The notes: a model not told the origin generated them from the sequence alone. A stretch of 5,770 bases of DNA from Gemmatimonadales bacterium (GCA_013003805.1 JABDII010000433.1:1-5770); one strand, 5' to 3'. Positions 1 to 5,479 are shown, counted from the first letter of the stretch. Translations and numbers: made by a program.

Positions 1-13
1 TAGGAGAGTGCTC

Positions 14-93
14 GTGTTGTGAGTCTTGCTGTGAGTTCTGTTGTGAGTTGCGTGCGACTTTGGACCCATATTCTCACATTGAGGACACAACAC
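14..93. repeat. 12-bp periodic TGTGAGT array with inverted partner
   Basis: TGTGAGT occurs at 18-24, 30-36 and 42-48, exactly 12 bp apart, with the bases between only loosely conserved. About 22 bp further on, 71-93 carries the opposite orientation: CACAACAC at 86-93 is the perfect complement of GTGTTGTG at 14-21, and CTCACA lies at 73-78. The block could fold as an imperfect hairpin. It lies downstream of the NUDIX gene, which reads leftward, so it may be a 3' repeat. It contains no convincing reading frame. The period and positions are seen directly; the function is unknown. Confidence 0.6.
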
Positions 94-180
94 CGATACC
101 CAGAACATCGCGTGAATGCTACACTTAGTTGTTTCCCGCAGTGGTATGGATCGCTCTCTGGATAAGGAGAGTCCCAGTTC

Positions 181-250
181 GGGCCCAGGAGAGGCAACTA
201 AAAGCCCTAGAATGATTTCGTTGTGGGGCTTTCGCCTCTCTTTCGCGCCC
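181..250 (-). terminator. Three-tier stem-loop downstream of the NUDIX gene
   Basis: Three nested perfect stems are visible: 181-184 with 247-250 (GGGC/GCCC), 189-195 with 234-240 (GAGAGGC/GCCTCTC), and 201-207 with 226-232 (AAAGCCC/GGGCTTT). The inner stem extends by a T-G and an A-T pair. Read on the minus strand, the inner hairpin is followed by TTTTAG, a short T tract. It lies about 90 bp past the NUDIX stop codon, so it could terminate that operon. The T tract is weak, and because the structure is symmetric it could also act on the plus strand or be a structured RNA. Confidence 0.45.
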
Positions 251-254
251 TTGT

Positions 255-273
255 TGTGAGTTGTGTTGTGAGT
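255..273. repeat. Second TGTGAGT 12-bp array
   Basis: TGTGAGT recurs at 255-261 and 267-273, again exactly 12 bp apart and in the same orientation as the array at 18-48. It sits immediately outside the base of the 181-250 stem-loop. The rest of the gene-free stretch 1-331 has no supported gene. It ends in a G/C-rich run at 287-300 that contains a 10-bp CCCCC/GGGGG palindrome, just before the NUDIX stop codon. Confidence 0.5.
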
Positions 274-331
274 AATTCTCTCCTGACCCCCGGGGGGCGG
301 GGGCGACACAGGGCATCGGACGTGACGTGGC

Positions 332-913
332 CTAGGTGGAGAGCAGCGCGAGCAACGGTGTGACGATGCGCTCGGTCATCCCCCACACGACGCGCTGGCC
401 CAGCCGATACGCGGGATACGACCGTTCGGCCTCGCCGACCTGACGCGTCATCGAGTAATACGCCTCGGGCCGTAGGAGTTCATGCACCGGGGCCCACACT
501 GCCTCAGCAACCTCCTGATTGAGCACTAGCGCGGGCCTGCGATCCAAGACAAAGACGTAAGGACGCACCATAATCGGTGGAAGCTGGGTCCGCCGGGGCG
601 CGACGTCGTCCAAGGCGCCGACGAGTTGGTCCGACCGGAGTAGTACCCCGACTTCTTCCTTCGTCTCCCGGATCGCGGTGGCGAGGAGATCTCCGTCGCC
701 TTCGTCACTCCTCCCCCCAGGAAACGACATGTGACCGGACCACGGATCGTCGGCTCGCTCGGCCCGACGGATGAACAGAATCGCGTCCGGGTCGGGCGCA
801 AAGACCACCGCCACCGCGGCACGGATCAGCGTGTCGTCATCTTCGATTCGGGGATTGCGCGCGGTGAGATGCTGTGCGAGCCGGGCCTGGAGCGGTGTCA
901 GTTCAACCCGCAT
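332..913 (-). CDS. CoA pyrophosphatase-type NUDIX hydrolase
   Basis: A cytosolic 193-aa NUDIX hydrolase, probably of the NudL/YeaB group that splits coenzyme A and its derivatives into 3',5'-ADP and acyl-carrier phosphopantetheine. The NUDIX box spans about residues 66-90 (FPGG, then RETKEEVGV), with R82, E83, E86 and E87 as the catalytic and metal-binding core. The preceding segment (LFIRR...GHMSFPGG, 46-67) matches the extra CoA-type motif, although the usual Thr/Ser-rich form is altered. WGMT near residue 177 is also typical of the group. I chose the ATG at 913 over the GTG at 958 because the extra 15 residues are low in family character and lie fully inside the preceding gene. Its start overlaps the end of the FmdB-like gene by 16 nt, so translational coupling is likely. 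The substrate is inferred; other nucleoside-diphosphate derivatives are possible. Confidence 0.88.
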   Translation of the reverse strand: MRVELTPLQARLAQHLTARNPRIEDDDTLIRAAVAVVFAPDPDAILFIRRAERADDPWSGHMSFPGGRSDEGDGDLLATAIRETKEEVGVLLRSDQLVGALDDVAPRRTQLPPIMVRPYVFVLDRRPALVLNQEVAEAVWAPVHELLRPEAYYSMTRQVGEAERSYPAYRLGQRVVWGMTERIVTPLLALLST

Positions 914-1116
914 CCACCACCACAACACCCACCCATAGGTGGTTCGGGCATCTCGCACGTCGGGGCCGGACTACCTCGCGCGGGCGCAGCCGTCAGAGAC
1001 AGCTTCCGGTCGAGCCTCGAGCTGGCACAACTCGGGCAGGCACCCGGGGTTTCGGATCGAACCAGGACTTCGAACTCCGCTCCGCAAGCCGGACAGGCAT
1101 ACTCGTAAATCGGCAT
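898..1116 (-). CDS. FmdB-family zinc ribbon protein
   Basis: A 72-aa small protein of the FmdB/CxxC zinc ribbon family. It opens with MPIYEYACPACG, the family's hallmark. Cysteines 8 and 11 pair with cysteines 27 and 30 to form a four-Cys zinc knuckle. Residues 31-53 are a basic linker. The end is Gly/Cys-rich (C54, C64, C65, C69), as often seen in this family. The founding member was proposed to regulate amide-inducible genes, but the role of most members is unknown. The ATG at 1116 is fixed by the N-terminal motif; I see no strong ribosome binding site. The gene lies 58 bp after the alpha/beta hydrolase and overlaps the NUDIX gene, suggesting one transcript. A longer reading frame continues upstream, but it only shadows the hydrolase gene. 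Confidence 0.88.
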   Translation of the reverse strand: MPIYEYACPACGAEFEVLVRSETPGACPSCASSRLDRKLSLTAAPARGSPAPTCEMPEPPMGGCCGGGCGLN

Positions 1117-1174
1117 GGTCGGACGTTCATCGGCTGAGGCGGGACAGTCAAGGGGCTCGGGGATGAGCCACGCG

Positions 1175-2014
1175 CTAGGCGAGATGCCGCCCCATCCATG
1201 CGACGGTGGCATCGATGGCCCGTTCCAGCTCCGGGGTCGATCCTTGGAACGGGTGTGCCGCACCGAAGGTGTGCCCGGTCCCTTCGATCCGGAGCAGCTG
1301 GGAGTCGCCCCGCCGATTGGCCTTGGCCAACGCGTCGGCCTCATGGGCCGGCACCGTTTCATCCTCCGCGCCGTGCACGATGAGCCAGGGGATGGTGATC
1401 TGTGCGGCGGCGGCAGCAATATTCAGGCTGCCCGCCCCGTTCTCCTCGATATCATCGAGCGCATCGGTGTAGAGCGGCAAGACCTGCCCTGTACGAGCGT
1501 TGGCGATTGGAAGCGAGCCATCCGCTCGCCACTGCGCGATCTCCTCAGGAGACCAGCGGGCGACTGAGCCCACCGCGGACCACGTCACCAGGGCCCGCAC
1601 ACGCGCATCGTATGCCGTGTGGAGCACCGCCGCACCGCCGCCTCGAGAATGTCCGACGATGCCGAGGCTGGTCGGCGTGGGTACACCGAGTCCGCCTTCG
1701 CTCAGGGCGACAACCACGGTGTCGAGATCACGCAAATCGCCGCTGAACGTGGCATGGCCGAATTGGTCGGGAAACGAGAAGTCGCCACCGTCATCCACCC
1801 CACTTCCGCTCAGGTTGAACGAGACGGCGGTCATCCCCGCCCTGGCGATGCGCTCAGCCAAGACTGGGAACATGCCCCAATCCTTGAATCCTTTGAATCC
1901 ATGGAGCACGAGAACCGCGGGACGTGGGGTCGCTCGGCCTCCGGAGCGCACATCGAGCAGAATCGGGCCGAGGACACCGGGGACGGTGTGTTTGGTGAGA
2001 GTGGGAGTGGACAT
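1175..2014 (-). CDS. Alpha/beta hydrolase, dienelactone-hydrolase-like
   Basis: A 279-aa serine hydrolase with the complete catalytic set. The oxyanion-hole loop is LVLHGFKGF at residues 36-43. The nucleophile elbow is GHSRGG (Ser123), the acid is Asp218 in GAEDETVP, and the base is His248 in GTGHTFG. Length and motif spacing fit the dienelactone hydrolase/S9-like esterase clan, and no signal peptide or membrane segment is visible, so it is probably cytosolic. The physiological substrate cannot be read from the sequence; an ester or acyl-peptide is possible. The start is an ATG at 2014 with no Shine-Dalgarno-like sequence, which may mean a leaderless or unusual start. The 152 bp upstream, back to the carboxypeptidase gene, is occupied by the 2048-2131 repeat. 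The FmdB and NUDIX genes follow in the same direction. Confidence 0.9.
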   Translation of the reverse strand: MSTPTLTKHTVPGVLGPILLDVRSGGRATPRPAVLVLHGFKGFKDWGMFPVLAERIARAGMTAVSFNLSGSGVDDGGDFSFPDQFGHATFSGDLRDLDTVVVALSEGGLGVPTPTSLGIVGHSRGGGAAVLHTAYDARVRALVTWSAVGSVARWSPEEIAQWRADGSLPIANARTGQVLPLYTDALDDIEENGAGSLNIAAAAAQITIPWLIVHGAEDETVPAHEADALAKANRRGDSQLLRIEGTGHTFGAAHPFQGSTPELERAIDATVAWMGRHLA

Positions 2015-2047
2015 GGTGTGTTGGTCTAATGGCTATTTGAAGAGGAT

Positions 2048-2079
2048 GTAGCAATGTAGGAATGTAGGAGGGTAGGAGG
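2048..2079. repeat. Left arm: GTAGGAAT-type 8-bp tandem array
   Basis: Four consecutive 8-bp units: GTAGCAAT (2048-2055), GTAGGAAT (2056-2063), and GTAGGAGG twice (2064-2079), followed by AAG. The arm is purine-rich on the plus strand. It lies between the carboxypeptidase and the alpha/beta hydrolase, 34 bp upstream of the hydrolase start codon. Its complement is found in the right arm at 2111-2131, so the pair could form a long imperfect hairpin with a loop of about 30 nt. Confidence 0.75.
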
Positions 2080-2110
2080 AAGATGCCGAGACTCCGGGGG
2101 ATACCTGCCC

Positions 2111-2131
2111 TACTTCCTACTTCCTACTTCC
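2111..2131. repeat. Right arm: three perfect TACTTCC heptamers
   Basis: TACTTCC is repeated exactly three times (2111-2117, 2118-2124, 2125-2131). Its reverse complement is a rotation of GTAGGAA, the core of the left-arm unit, so the arms are inverted copies of one word with a 7 bp period here against 8 bp on the left. It ends 35 bp from the stop codon of the carboxypeptidase gene and could contribute a 3'-end hairpin to that transcript. Confidence 0.8.
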
Positions 2132-2166
2132 TGGGGCCGAGTATCAACGACAGCCCGTCGTTCTTG

Positions 2167-3129
2167 TCAACTGACTGCCGCCTCCAATAGGTCTAATTCT
2201 CCTGCGTTGGCATCCAACCTTGCGCGCACGCCCAGCGGCAGGGTCCATTGATCGTCCACATGCCCGATGGGAAAGCCGTAGGCCACCGGCACCCCGAGCG
2301 GGCCAAAGTAGGTCTCGAGAATCTCGTCGAAGCCAAGGGCGCCGTCAGGTGTGGCCTTCTTCATTTCGGTAAACTGCCCCACCGCAACGCCGGCGAGGCG
2401 GTCGAGCGCACCGACGGAACGCAGGTGCGCCAGCACCCGATCCACCCGATAGAGATCCTCTCCGACATCTTCGATGAAGAGAATGGCGCCGTGAAGGTCC
2501 GGGAAATAGCGTGTCCCGACGAGCGCCTGGAGGAGGGTCAGATTCCCACCCGCGAGTGGGCCTTCCGCCGTGCCGGATTGCAGGGTCACGATGCGGCCTT
2601 GGCCTGTTCCGAGCACCTCGTCCGGGCACCCAACTCGGCCCAGACGCCCTGCCGGCGCCGGGTGCCGCACCGCACGCTCCAAGTGCTCGCGGCTGAAGTC
2701 CGTGAGATTCGCACGTGCAATCGGGCCGTGGAACGTGACGATCCCGGTGATGCGGGTCACCGCGTTCAAGAGGGCAGTGATATCAGAATACCCAATCAAG
2801 ATCTTGGGAGTCTGGGCGAGTGCCTCGTAGTCCACGGCGTGCAGGATTCGCGTCACGCCGTAGCCCCCGCGTAGACACCAGAGCGCATCGACTGCCGAGT
2901 CGCGGATGGCACCGTTGAGATCGGCCAGGCGCTCCTCATCGGTCCCGGCCAGGTAGCCGTGTTTCTGGCCCGCGTTCGGGCTCACTTGTGGCTCGAATCC
3001 GAGCGCCCGGCAGACCTCGGTGGCGCGTCTTACGTCGTCCTGATCGAGGAGGGCCCCGGCAGGAGCCACTAACCCGATGCGACTACCCTGTTTGAGTGCC
3101 TTGGGGCGGACAATCGGTTTTGACCCCAC
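2167..3129 (-). CDS. ldcA: L,D-carboxypeptidase, peptidase family S66 (LdcA/MccF type)
   Basis: A 320-aa cytosolic serine peptidase of family S66. LdcA members remove the terminal D-Ala from muropeptide tetrapeptides during peptidoglycan recycling; MccF relatives cleave microcin C-type conjugates. The Ser-Glu-His triad is in place: Ser115 in GYSDITALL, Glu220 in FIEDVGED, and His290 in GFPIGHVDDQ, followed by the LPLG segment. The N-terminal RIGLVAPAG (17-25) and CLRGGYG (85-91) are also family signatures. Length is normal for the family and no signal peptide is seen. The start is a GTG at 3129, supported by GGGAG five bases upstream and by the position of RIGLVAPAG. The first codons overlap the -35 element of the divergent promoter, so the two transcription units may interfere. 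The LdcA versus MccF role is not resolved; LdcA is the likelier default. Confidence 0.92.
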   Translation of the reverse strand: MGSKPIVRPKALKQGSRIGLVAPAGALLDQDDVRRATEVCRALGFEPQVSPNAGQKHGYLAGTDEERLADLNGAIRDSAVDALWCLRGGYGVTRILHAVDYEALAQTPKILIGYSDITALLNAVTRITGIVTFHGPIARANLTDFSREHLERAVRHPAPAGRLGRVGCPDEVLGTGQGRIVTLQSGTAEGPLAGGNLTLLQALVGTRYFPDLHGAILFIEDVGEDLYRVDRVLAHLRSVGALDRLAGVAVGQFTEMKKATPDGALGFDEILETYFGPLGVPVAYGFPIGHVDDQWTLPLGVRARLDANAGELDLLEAAVS

Positions 3130-3148
3130 TTGCGCTCCCAGGTAAATT
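3120..3148 (+). promoter_or_regulatory. Sigma70-like promoter facing right
   Basis: TTGACC at 3120-3125 (5 of 6 matches to the -35 consensus) and TAAATT at 3143-3148 (4 of 6 matches to the -10) are separated by exactly 17 bp. It would start transcription near 3155, about 50 nt before the ATG at 3207, and serve the RsbRD_N-like and glycosyltransferase genes. The -35 lies inside the first codons of the oppositely directed ldcA gene. Found by eye; no expression evidence. Confidence 0.5.
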
Positions 3149-3206
3149 CAGTGCGCTCAACCCTTCAGCCCGGAGCACTGCGCTGCGCGCATTTCATCCC
3201 ACACTG

Positions 3207-3740
3207 ATGGTGGCCGGTCGGGCGATAGCCGACCTGAGGGACTCGCTGGTCCAGGAGTGGGCCGACTGGCTGGGCGATCGTATGACCGCCTCAACCACAA
3301 TACCCCGTTCCCTGGTGGAGCGGGAGCTGCGGTTGATCATTGATGTCCTGGTCCAGCTCGTGGGCCCATACCGGCGCGAGACCAAGGTGGTCTGGGAGCG
3401 TCTCTGCGAGCATTATGGCCAGGCGGCGGCGGCCCGCGGCCTGGCGGCCGGAGAGGTGGTGGAGGAGCTCCAATACCTCCGCGAGCTGTTGACCCGGAAT
3501 CTGGCGCCCATAATCGCCGCGATGCGCGCTCGGCAAGGCATGGCCATGCTGCTCCACCTCAACCGCATGTTGGACCAGGGCGTTGCCGTCGCGGTGGTGG
3601 GATACACCAACGCACTGGTTGCCACGCTGTTCAGCCAGAATGGGGTGCCCGCCGCCGATGCCGAATTCGATGCCGCCGATGTCGAACGCCAGCTCGAGAC
3701 CATCGAGGAGACACTGGTGACGGTCATCGGGCCCAGCTGA
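3207..3740 (+). CDS. RsbRD_N-like single-domain sensor/regulator
   Basis: A 177-aa, almost entirely helical protein. The block from about residue 10 to 143 has the pattern of the RsbT co-antagonist RsbRD N-terminal domain: LVQEWADWL near the start, then EHYGQAAAARGLAAGEVVEE and the following YLRELL near 68-95, then LNRMLDQGVAVAVVGYTNAL at 118-137. In that family this globin-like fold is usually an input domain joined to a STAS domain or kinase. Here nothing follows except an acidic helix (151-171), so it is a stand-alone domain that must act through a partner. The frame is open back to 3096, but that part overlaps ldcA, so I take the ATG at 3207; the ribosome binding site is poor and a GTG at 3210 is equally possible. 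It lies 27 bp before the glycosyltransferase gene and probably shares its transcript. The domain assignment is from memory of the pattern. Confidence 0.65.
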   Translation: MVAGRAIADLRDSLVQEWADWLGDRMTASTTIPRSLVERELRLIIDVLVQLVGPYRRETKVVWERLCEHYGQAAAARGLAAGEVVEELQYLRELLTRNLAPIIAAMRARQGMAMLLHLNRMLDQGVAVAVVGYTNALVATLFSQNGVPAADAEFDAADVERQLETIEETLVTVIGPS

Positions 3741-3767
3741 CCTTCGTTTCCACCCTTCCCTGCACTC

Positions 3768-4919
3768 ATGATCCCGGCTGACCTTGCGCCAGCCCTTCCG
3801 TGGTTGGCGCCCTTCATCGTCTTGGCGCGACTTGCTTCACGCTCTCCCAGTCTTTCCGATGCGCCAGCCACGCAGGCCGGCCTGGTCAGCATCATCGTGC
3901 CGGCCCGGAATGAAGCCGACAACATCGAGGCGATGGTGCGTTCGGTCTTGGCCACAACATACGAACCGGTGGAAATCCTCATCGTCGACGATTGTTCGAC
4001 GGACCGGACCCGGGACATCGTGCGCTCGCTGGCACAGGAGGATGGCCGCGTGCGCCTCATCGAAGGTGCACCGCTCGCACCCGGCTGGTTCGGGAAGCCG
4101 TGGGCGTGCGTTCAGGGATATCGCCTCGCCGCAGGCGACTACCTGGTCTTCACCGATGCCGACACCCGGCATGAGCCTCCGCTGTTGGCTCATGCGATCG
4201 GGGCAGCCAGGCAGCACCAGGCCGACTTGGTGACCATCTCACCCAGGCAACTCTGCCTCACCTTCTGGGAGCGCGTAATCATGCCCCAGGTTTTGGTCAT
4301 CTTGGGTAGTCGCTTTACCCCGAAAGTGGTAAACAACCCGCGGTCTGGACGGGACGTCATCGCAAACGGGCAGTTCATCCTGGTGACGCGAGAGAGCTAC
4401 GAGGCCGTGGGAACCCATGAAGTCGTTCGCGGCGAGGTGGCCGAGGACCTGGGTTTGGCTCAACGATACTTCGGCGCGAGCCGGAAAATGCACTTCGCTT
4501 TCGCCGAATCACTCATGGCAACGCGGATGTATCGTAGCCTGGCGGGCCTCATTGAGGGTTGGTCCAAAAACATGTTCCTGGGTGCGCGCCAATCCTACCC
4601 CAGTGAGCCCCTCCGGCGGGCACTGATGCCCCTGCTGCTCGCGTTCGCGTTCGTGTTTTGGCTGGTGCCGCCGGCCTTTCTCCTCGTGGCTGCGCTTGGA
4701 GTCCAACACACCCTGTTCGACGCCGCCGTCGCTGCGACGATCGCCTCAATCATCTTCTGGGGTACGGTGAGCTTCGGCATGGCCATTCCCCCGATTTACG
4801 CCCTCGCATACCCGCTCGGCGCCATGATGACGCTCTTCATCTATGGGCGATCACTCTGGCGGGGGAAACGGGTGGAATGGCGGGGGAGGGAGTATGGAGT
4901 CGGTAGTCGGAAGTCGTAA
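3768..4919 (+). CDS. Membrane-anchored family 2 glycosyltransferase, CrtQ/HpnB-like
   Basis: A 383-aa GT2 enzyme. It has the GT-A core: SIIVPARNEADNIE (41-54), the nucleotide-binding DDCSTD (74-79), the WFGKPWAC acceptor-loop motif (107-114), the DxD metal site TDADT (129-133), and the catalytic ED pair in VAEDLGLAQ (E226, D227). RMYRSLAGLIEGWSKN (253-268) takes the place of QxxRW. Three hydrophobic segments follow (about 285-310, 316-338 and 341-361), anchoring it to the inner membrane with the catalytic domain in the cytosol. The pattern is closest to glycosyltransferases acting on lipid or carotenoid acceptors (CrtQ, HpnB); the donor and acceptor are not readable. The start is an ATG at 3768, 27 bp after the previous stop codon, with no clear ribosome binding site. 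The last residues, EYGVGSRKS, and the TAA lie in the heptad repeat, so the tail is probably not functional sequence. Confidence 0.9.
   Translation: MIPADLAPALPWLAPFIVLARLASRSPSLSDAPATQAGLVSIIVPARNEADNIEAMVRSVLATTYEPVEILIVDDCSTDRTRDIVRSLAQEDGRVRLIEGAPLAPGWFGKPWACVQGYRLAAGDYLVFTDADTRHEPPLLAHAIGAARQHQADLVTISPRQLCLTFWERVIMPQVLVILGSRFTPKVVNNPRSGRDVIANGQFILVTRESYEAVGTHEVVRGEVAEDLGLAQRYFGASRKMHFAFAESLMATRMYRSLAGLIEGWSKNMFLGARQSYPSEPLRRALMPLLLAFAFVFWLVPPAFLLVAALGVQHTLFDAAVAATIASIIFWGTVSFGMAIPPIYALAYPLGAMMTLFIYGRSLWRGKRVEWRGREYGVGSRKS
4891..4918. repeat. Left arm: AGTCGGA-type heptad array
   Basis: Four consecutive 7-bp units: AGTATGG (4891-4897), AGTCGGT (4898-4904), AGTCGGA (4905-4911) and AGTCGTA (4912-4918). 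The next bases, AGG, begin a fifth degraded unit. The array lies inside the glycosyltransferase reading frame. A 7-bp unit changes frame each time, so the array supplies both the final residues and the TAA at 4917-4919. The complement of the unit is the word of the right arm at 5049-5097. Confidence 0.8.
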
Positions 4920-5048
4920 GGGATTTCTGGAAAGGAGGCTTGCGGACAGATTGATCACCGAGGCTCGAGAAATCTAGATGATGCTCAGTGGTCTCCTCCA
5001 TTACTTGAGAGCTGGGCGTACTAAAGCATTCTAGGGCTAGACAGTTTG
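4920..5048. other. Spacer between heptad arms with nested inverted repeats
   Basis: No gene is supported here. GGAGG at 4934-4938 pairs with CCTCC at 4995-4999. Inside that, CACCGAG at 4956-4962 pairs with CTCAGTG at 4984-4990 with one mismatch. Together with the heptad arms this gives three nested levels of inverted symmetry centred near 4970. Three hexamer palindromes (TGATCA, CTCGAG, TCTAGA) lie at 4952-4978. The stretch could be an RNA structure or the interior of a small non-autonomous element; neither is shown. Confidence 0.4.
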
Positions 5049-5097
5049 GACTTGAGACTTCAGACTTACGACTGCTGACTTACGACTTCTGACTTAG
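5049..5097. repeat. Right arm: seven GACTTNN heptads
   Basis: Seven consecutive 7-bp units without a gap, all GACTT plus two variable bases, except the fourth (5070-5076), which is GACTGCT. An eighth, degraded unit (GGCTTCC, 5098-5104) follows. It is the inverse complement of the AGTCGGA word in the left arm; for instance CTTACGACT at 5065-5073 and 5079-5087 complements AGTCGTAAG at 4912-4920. It ends 11 bp before the ATG of the small gene at 5109, so it occupies that gene's leader and leaves little room for a ribosome binding site. Confidence 0.85.
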
Positions 5098-5108
5098 GGC
5101 TTCCTTCT

Positions 5109-5360
5109 ATGAGACTCACCCTCACCCAAGCCATGCTCGACGCGCTGGATCGCGCAGTCGACAAACCGGATTGGCTCATCGCCGAAGTGGAGCGCATGAA
5201 GACATCCGGGGAGCCGTACGAGCTGTCACTCGGTCCCGAGCAAAGCACGGCGCTCGAAGAGCTCTGTGCCATGAACATCCGTTTCGACGAAACCGGGTTA
5301 GTCCGGCCCGAGCATCAGCCCTTGGAGGACTTGTCCAACTTGGTGATGGATAACTACTAG
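5109..5360 (+). CDS. Small acidic protein of unknown function
   Basis: An 83-aa protein that I do not recognise. It is acidic and probably mostly helical. Residues 1-32 would form an amphipathic helix (MRLTLTQAMLDALDRAV, then LIAEVERMK), and a second helix around 42-55 (GPEQSTALEELCAM) precedes a more open C-terminus with a single Cys at 53. No signal peptide, membrane segment or metal motif is visible. By hand count about 78% of its codons end in G or C, which supports real coding. The leader is the heptad array and has no clear Shine-Dalgarno sequence. It is not obviously in an operon: the upstream gap is 189 bp and a hairpin follows its stop codon. It could be a small regulator or part of a larger family. 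Confidence 0.6.
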   Translation: MRLTLTQAMLDALDRAVDKPDWLIAEVERMKTSGEPYELSLGPEQSTALEELCAMNIRFDETGLVRPEHQPLEDLSNLVMDNY

Positions 5361-5381
5361 CCCACCCTGAGCCGGCCATGA

Positions 5382-5402
5382 GAGAGGTCGAGAGCACCTC
5401 TC
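5382..5402 (+). terminator. Stem-loop after the 83-aa gene
   Basis: A perfect 7-bp stem, GAGAGGT (5382-5388) with ACCTCTC (5396-5402), encloses a 7-nt loop and lies 22 bp after the stop codon. No T tract follows, so it is at best a weak or factor-assisted terminator, or a transcript-stabilising hairpin. Confidence 0.3.
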
Positions 5403-5455
5403 GGAGTTGGGTGCAATTGCCCATGCCGGTGGCCATACGATAAGCCCCTCCAACG

Positions 5456-5472
5456 CACGGTACGCTACCGTG
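5456..5472. promoter_or_regulatory. Perfect 7-3-7 inverted repeat before the edge gene
   Basis: CACGGTA (5456-5462), spacer CGC, TACCGTG (5466-5472). The dyad ends seven bases before the ATG at 5480. It could be an operator for a dimeric repressor, or an mRNA hairpin that hides the start codon. The downstream position and lack of a T run argue against a terminator. Confidence 0.4.
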
Positions 5473-5479
5473 GGCCTCC

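Noticed and set aside
137..190. tRNA-like look (AGTGGTA, a CTCTC/GAGAG stem, CAGTTCGGG)
   Set aside because: The middle loop has 8 nt instead of 7, the T-loop does not fit TTCRANY with a paired stem, and no acceptor stem can be formed.
14..273. CRISPR array
   Set aside because: The repeats are 7 to 12 bp with no unique spacers of regular 30-bp length, and there are no cas genes.
287..297. CCCCC/GGGGG palindrome as an operator
   Set aside because: It is a homopolymer-like run in GC-rich DNA with no loop; chance explains it.
125..316. 63-codon minus-strand frame
   Set aside because: It runs through the TGTGAGT array and the stem-loop, has no recognisable motif, and its composition follows the repeats.
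913..958. Longer NUDIX start at the GTG at 958
   Set aside because: The added residues lie in the zinc ribbon gene and do not resemble the family N-terminus.
4931..4979. AAAGGAGG as a strong ribosome binding site for a gene in the spacer
   Set aside because: The only start in reach, TTG at 4952, meets a stop codon after eight codons.
5005..5033. TTGAGA, 17 bp, CATTCT as a promoter for the 83-aa gene
   Set aside because: The -10 has only 3 of 6 matches, which is too weak to list.
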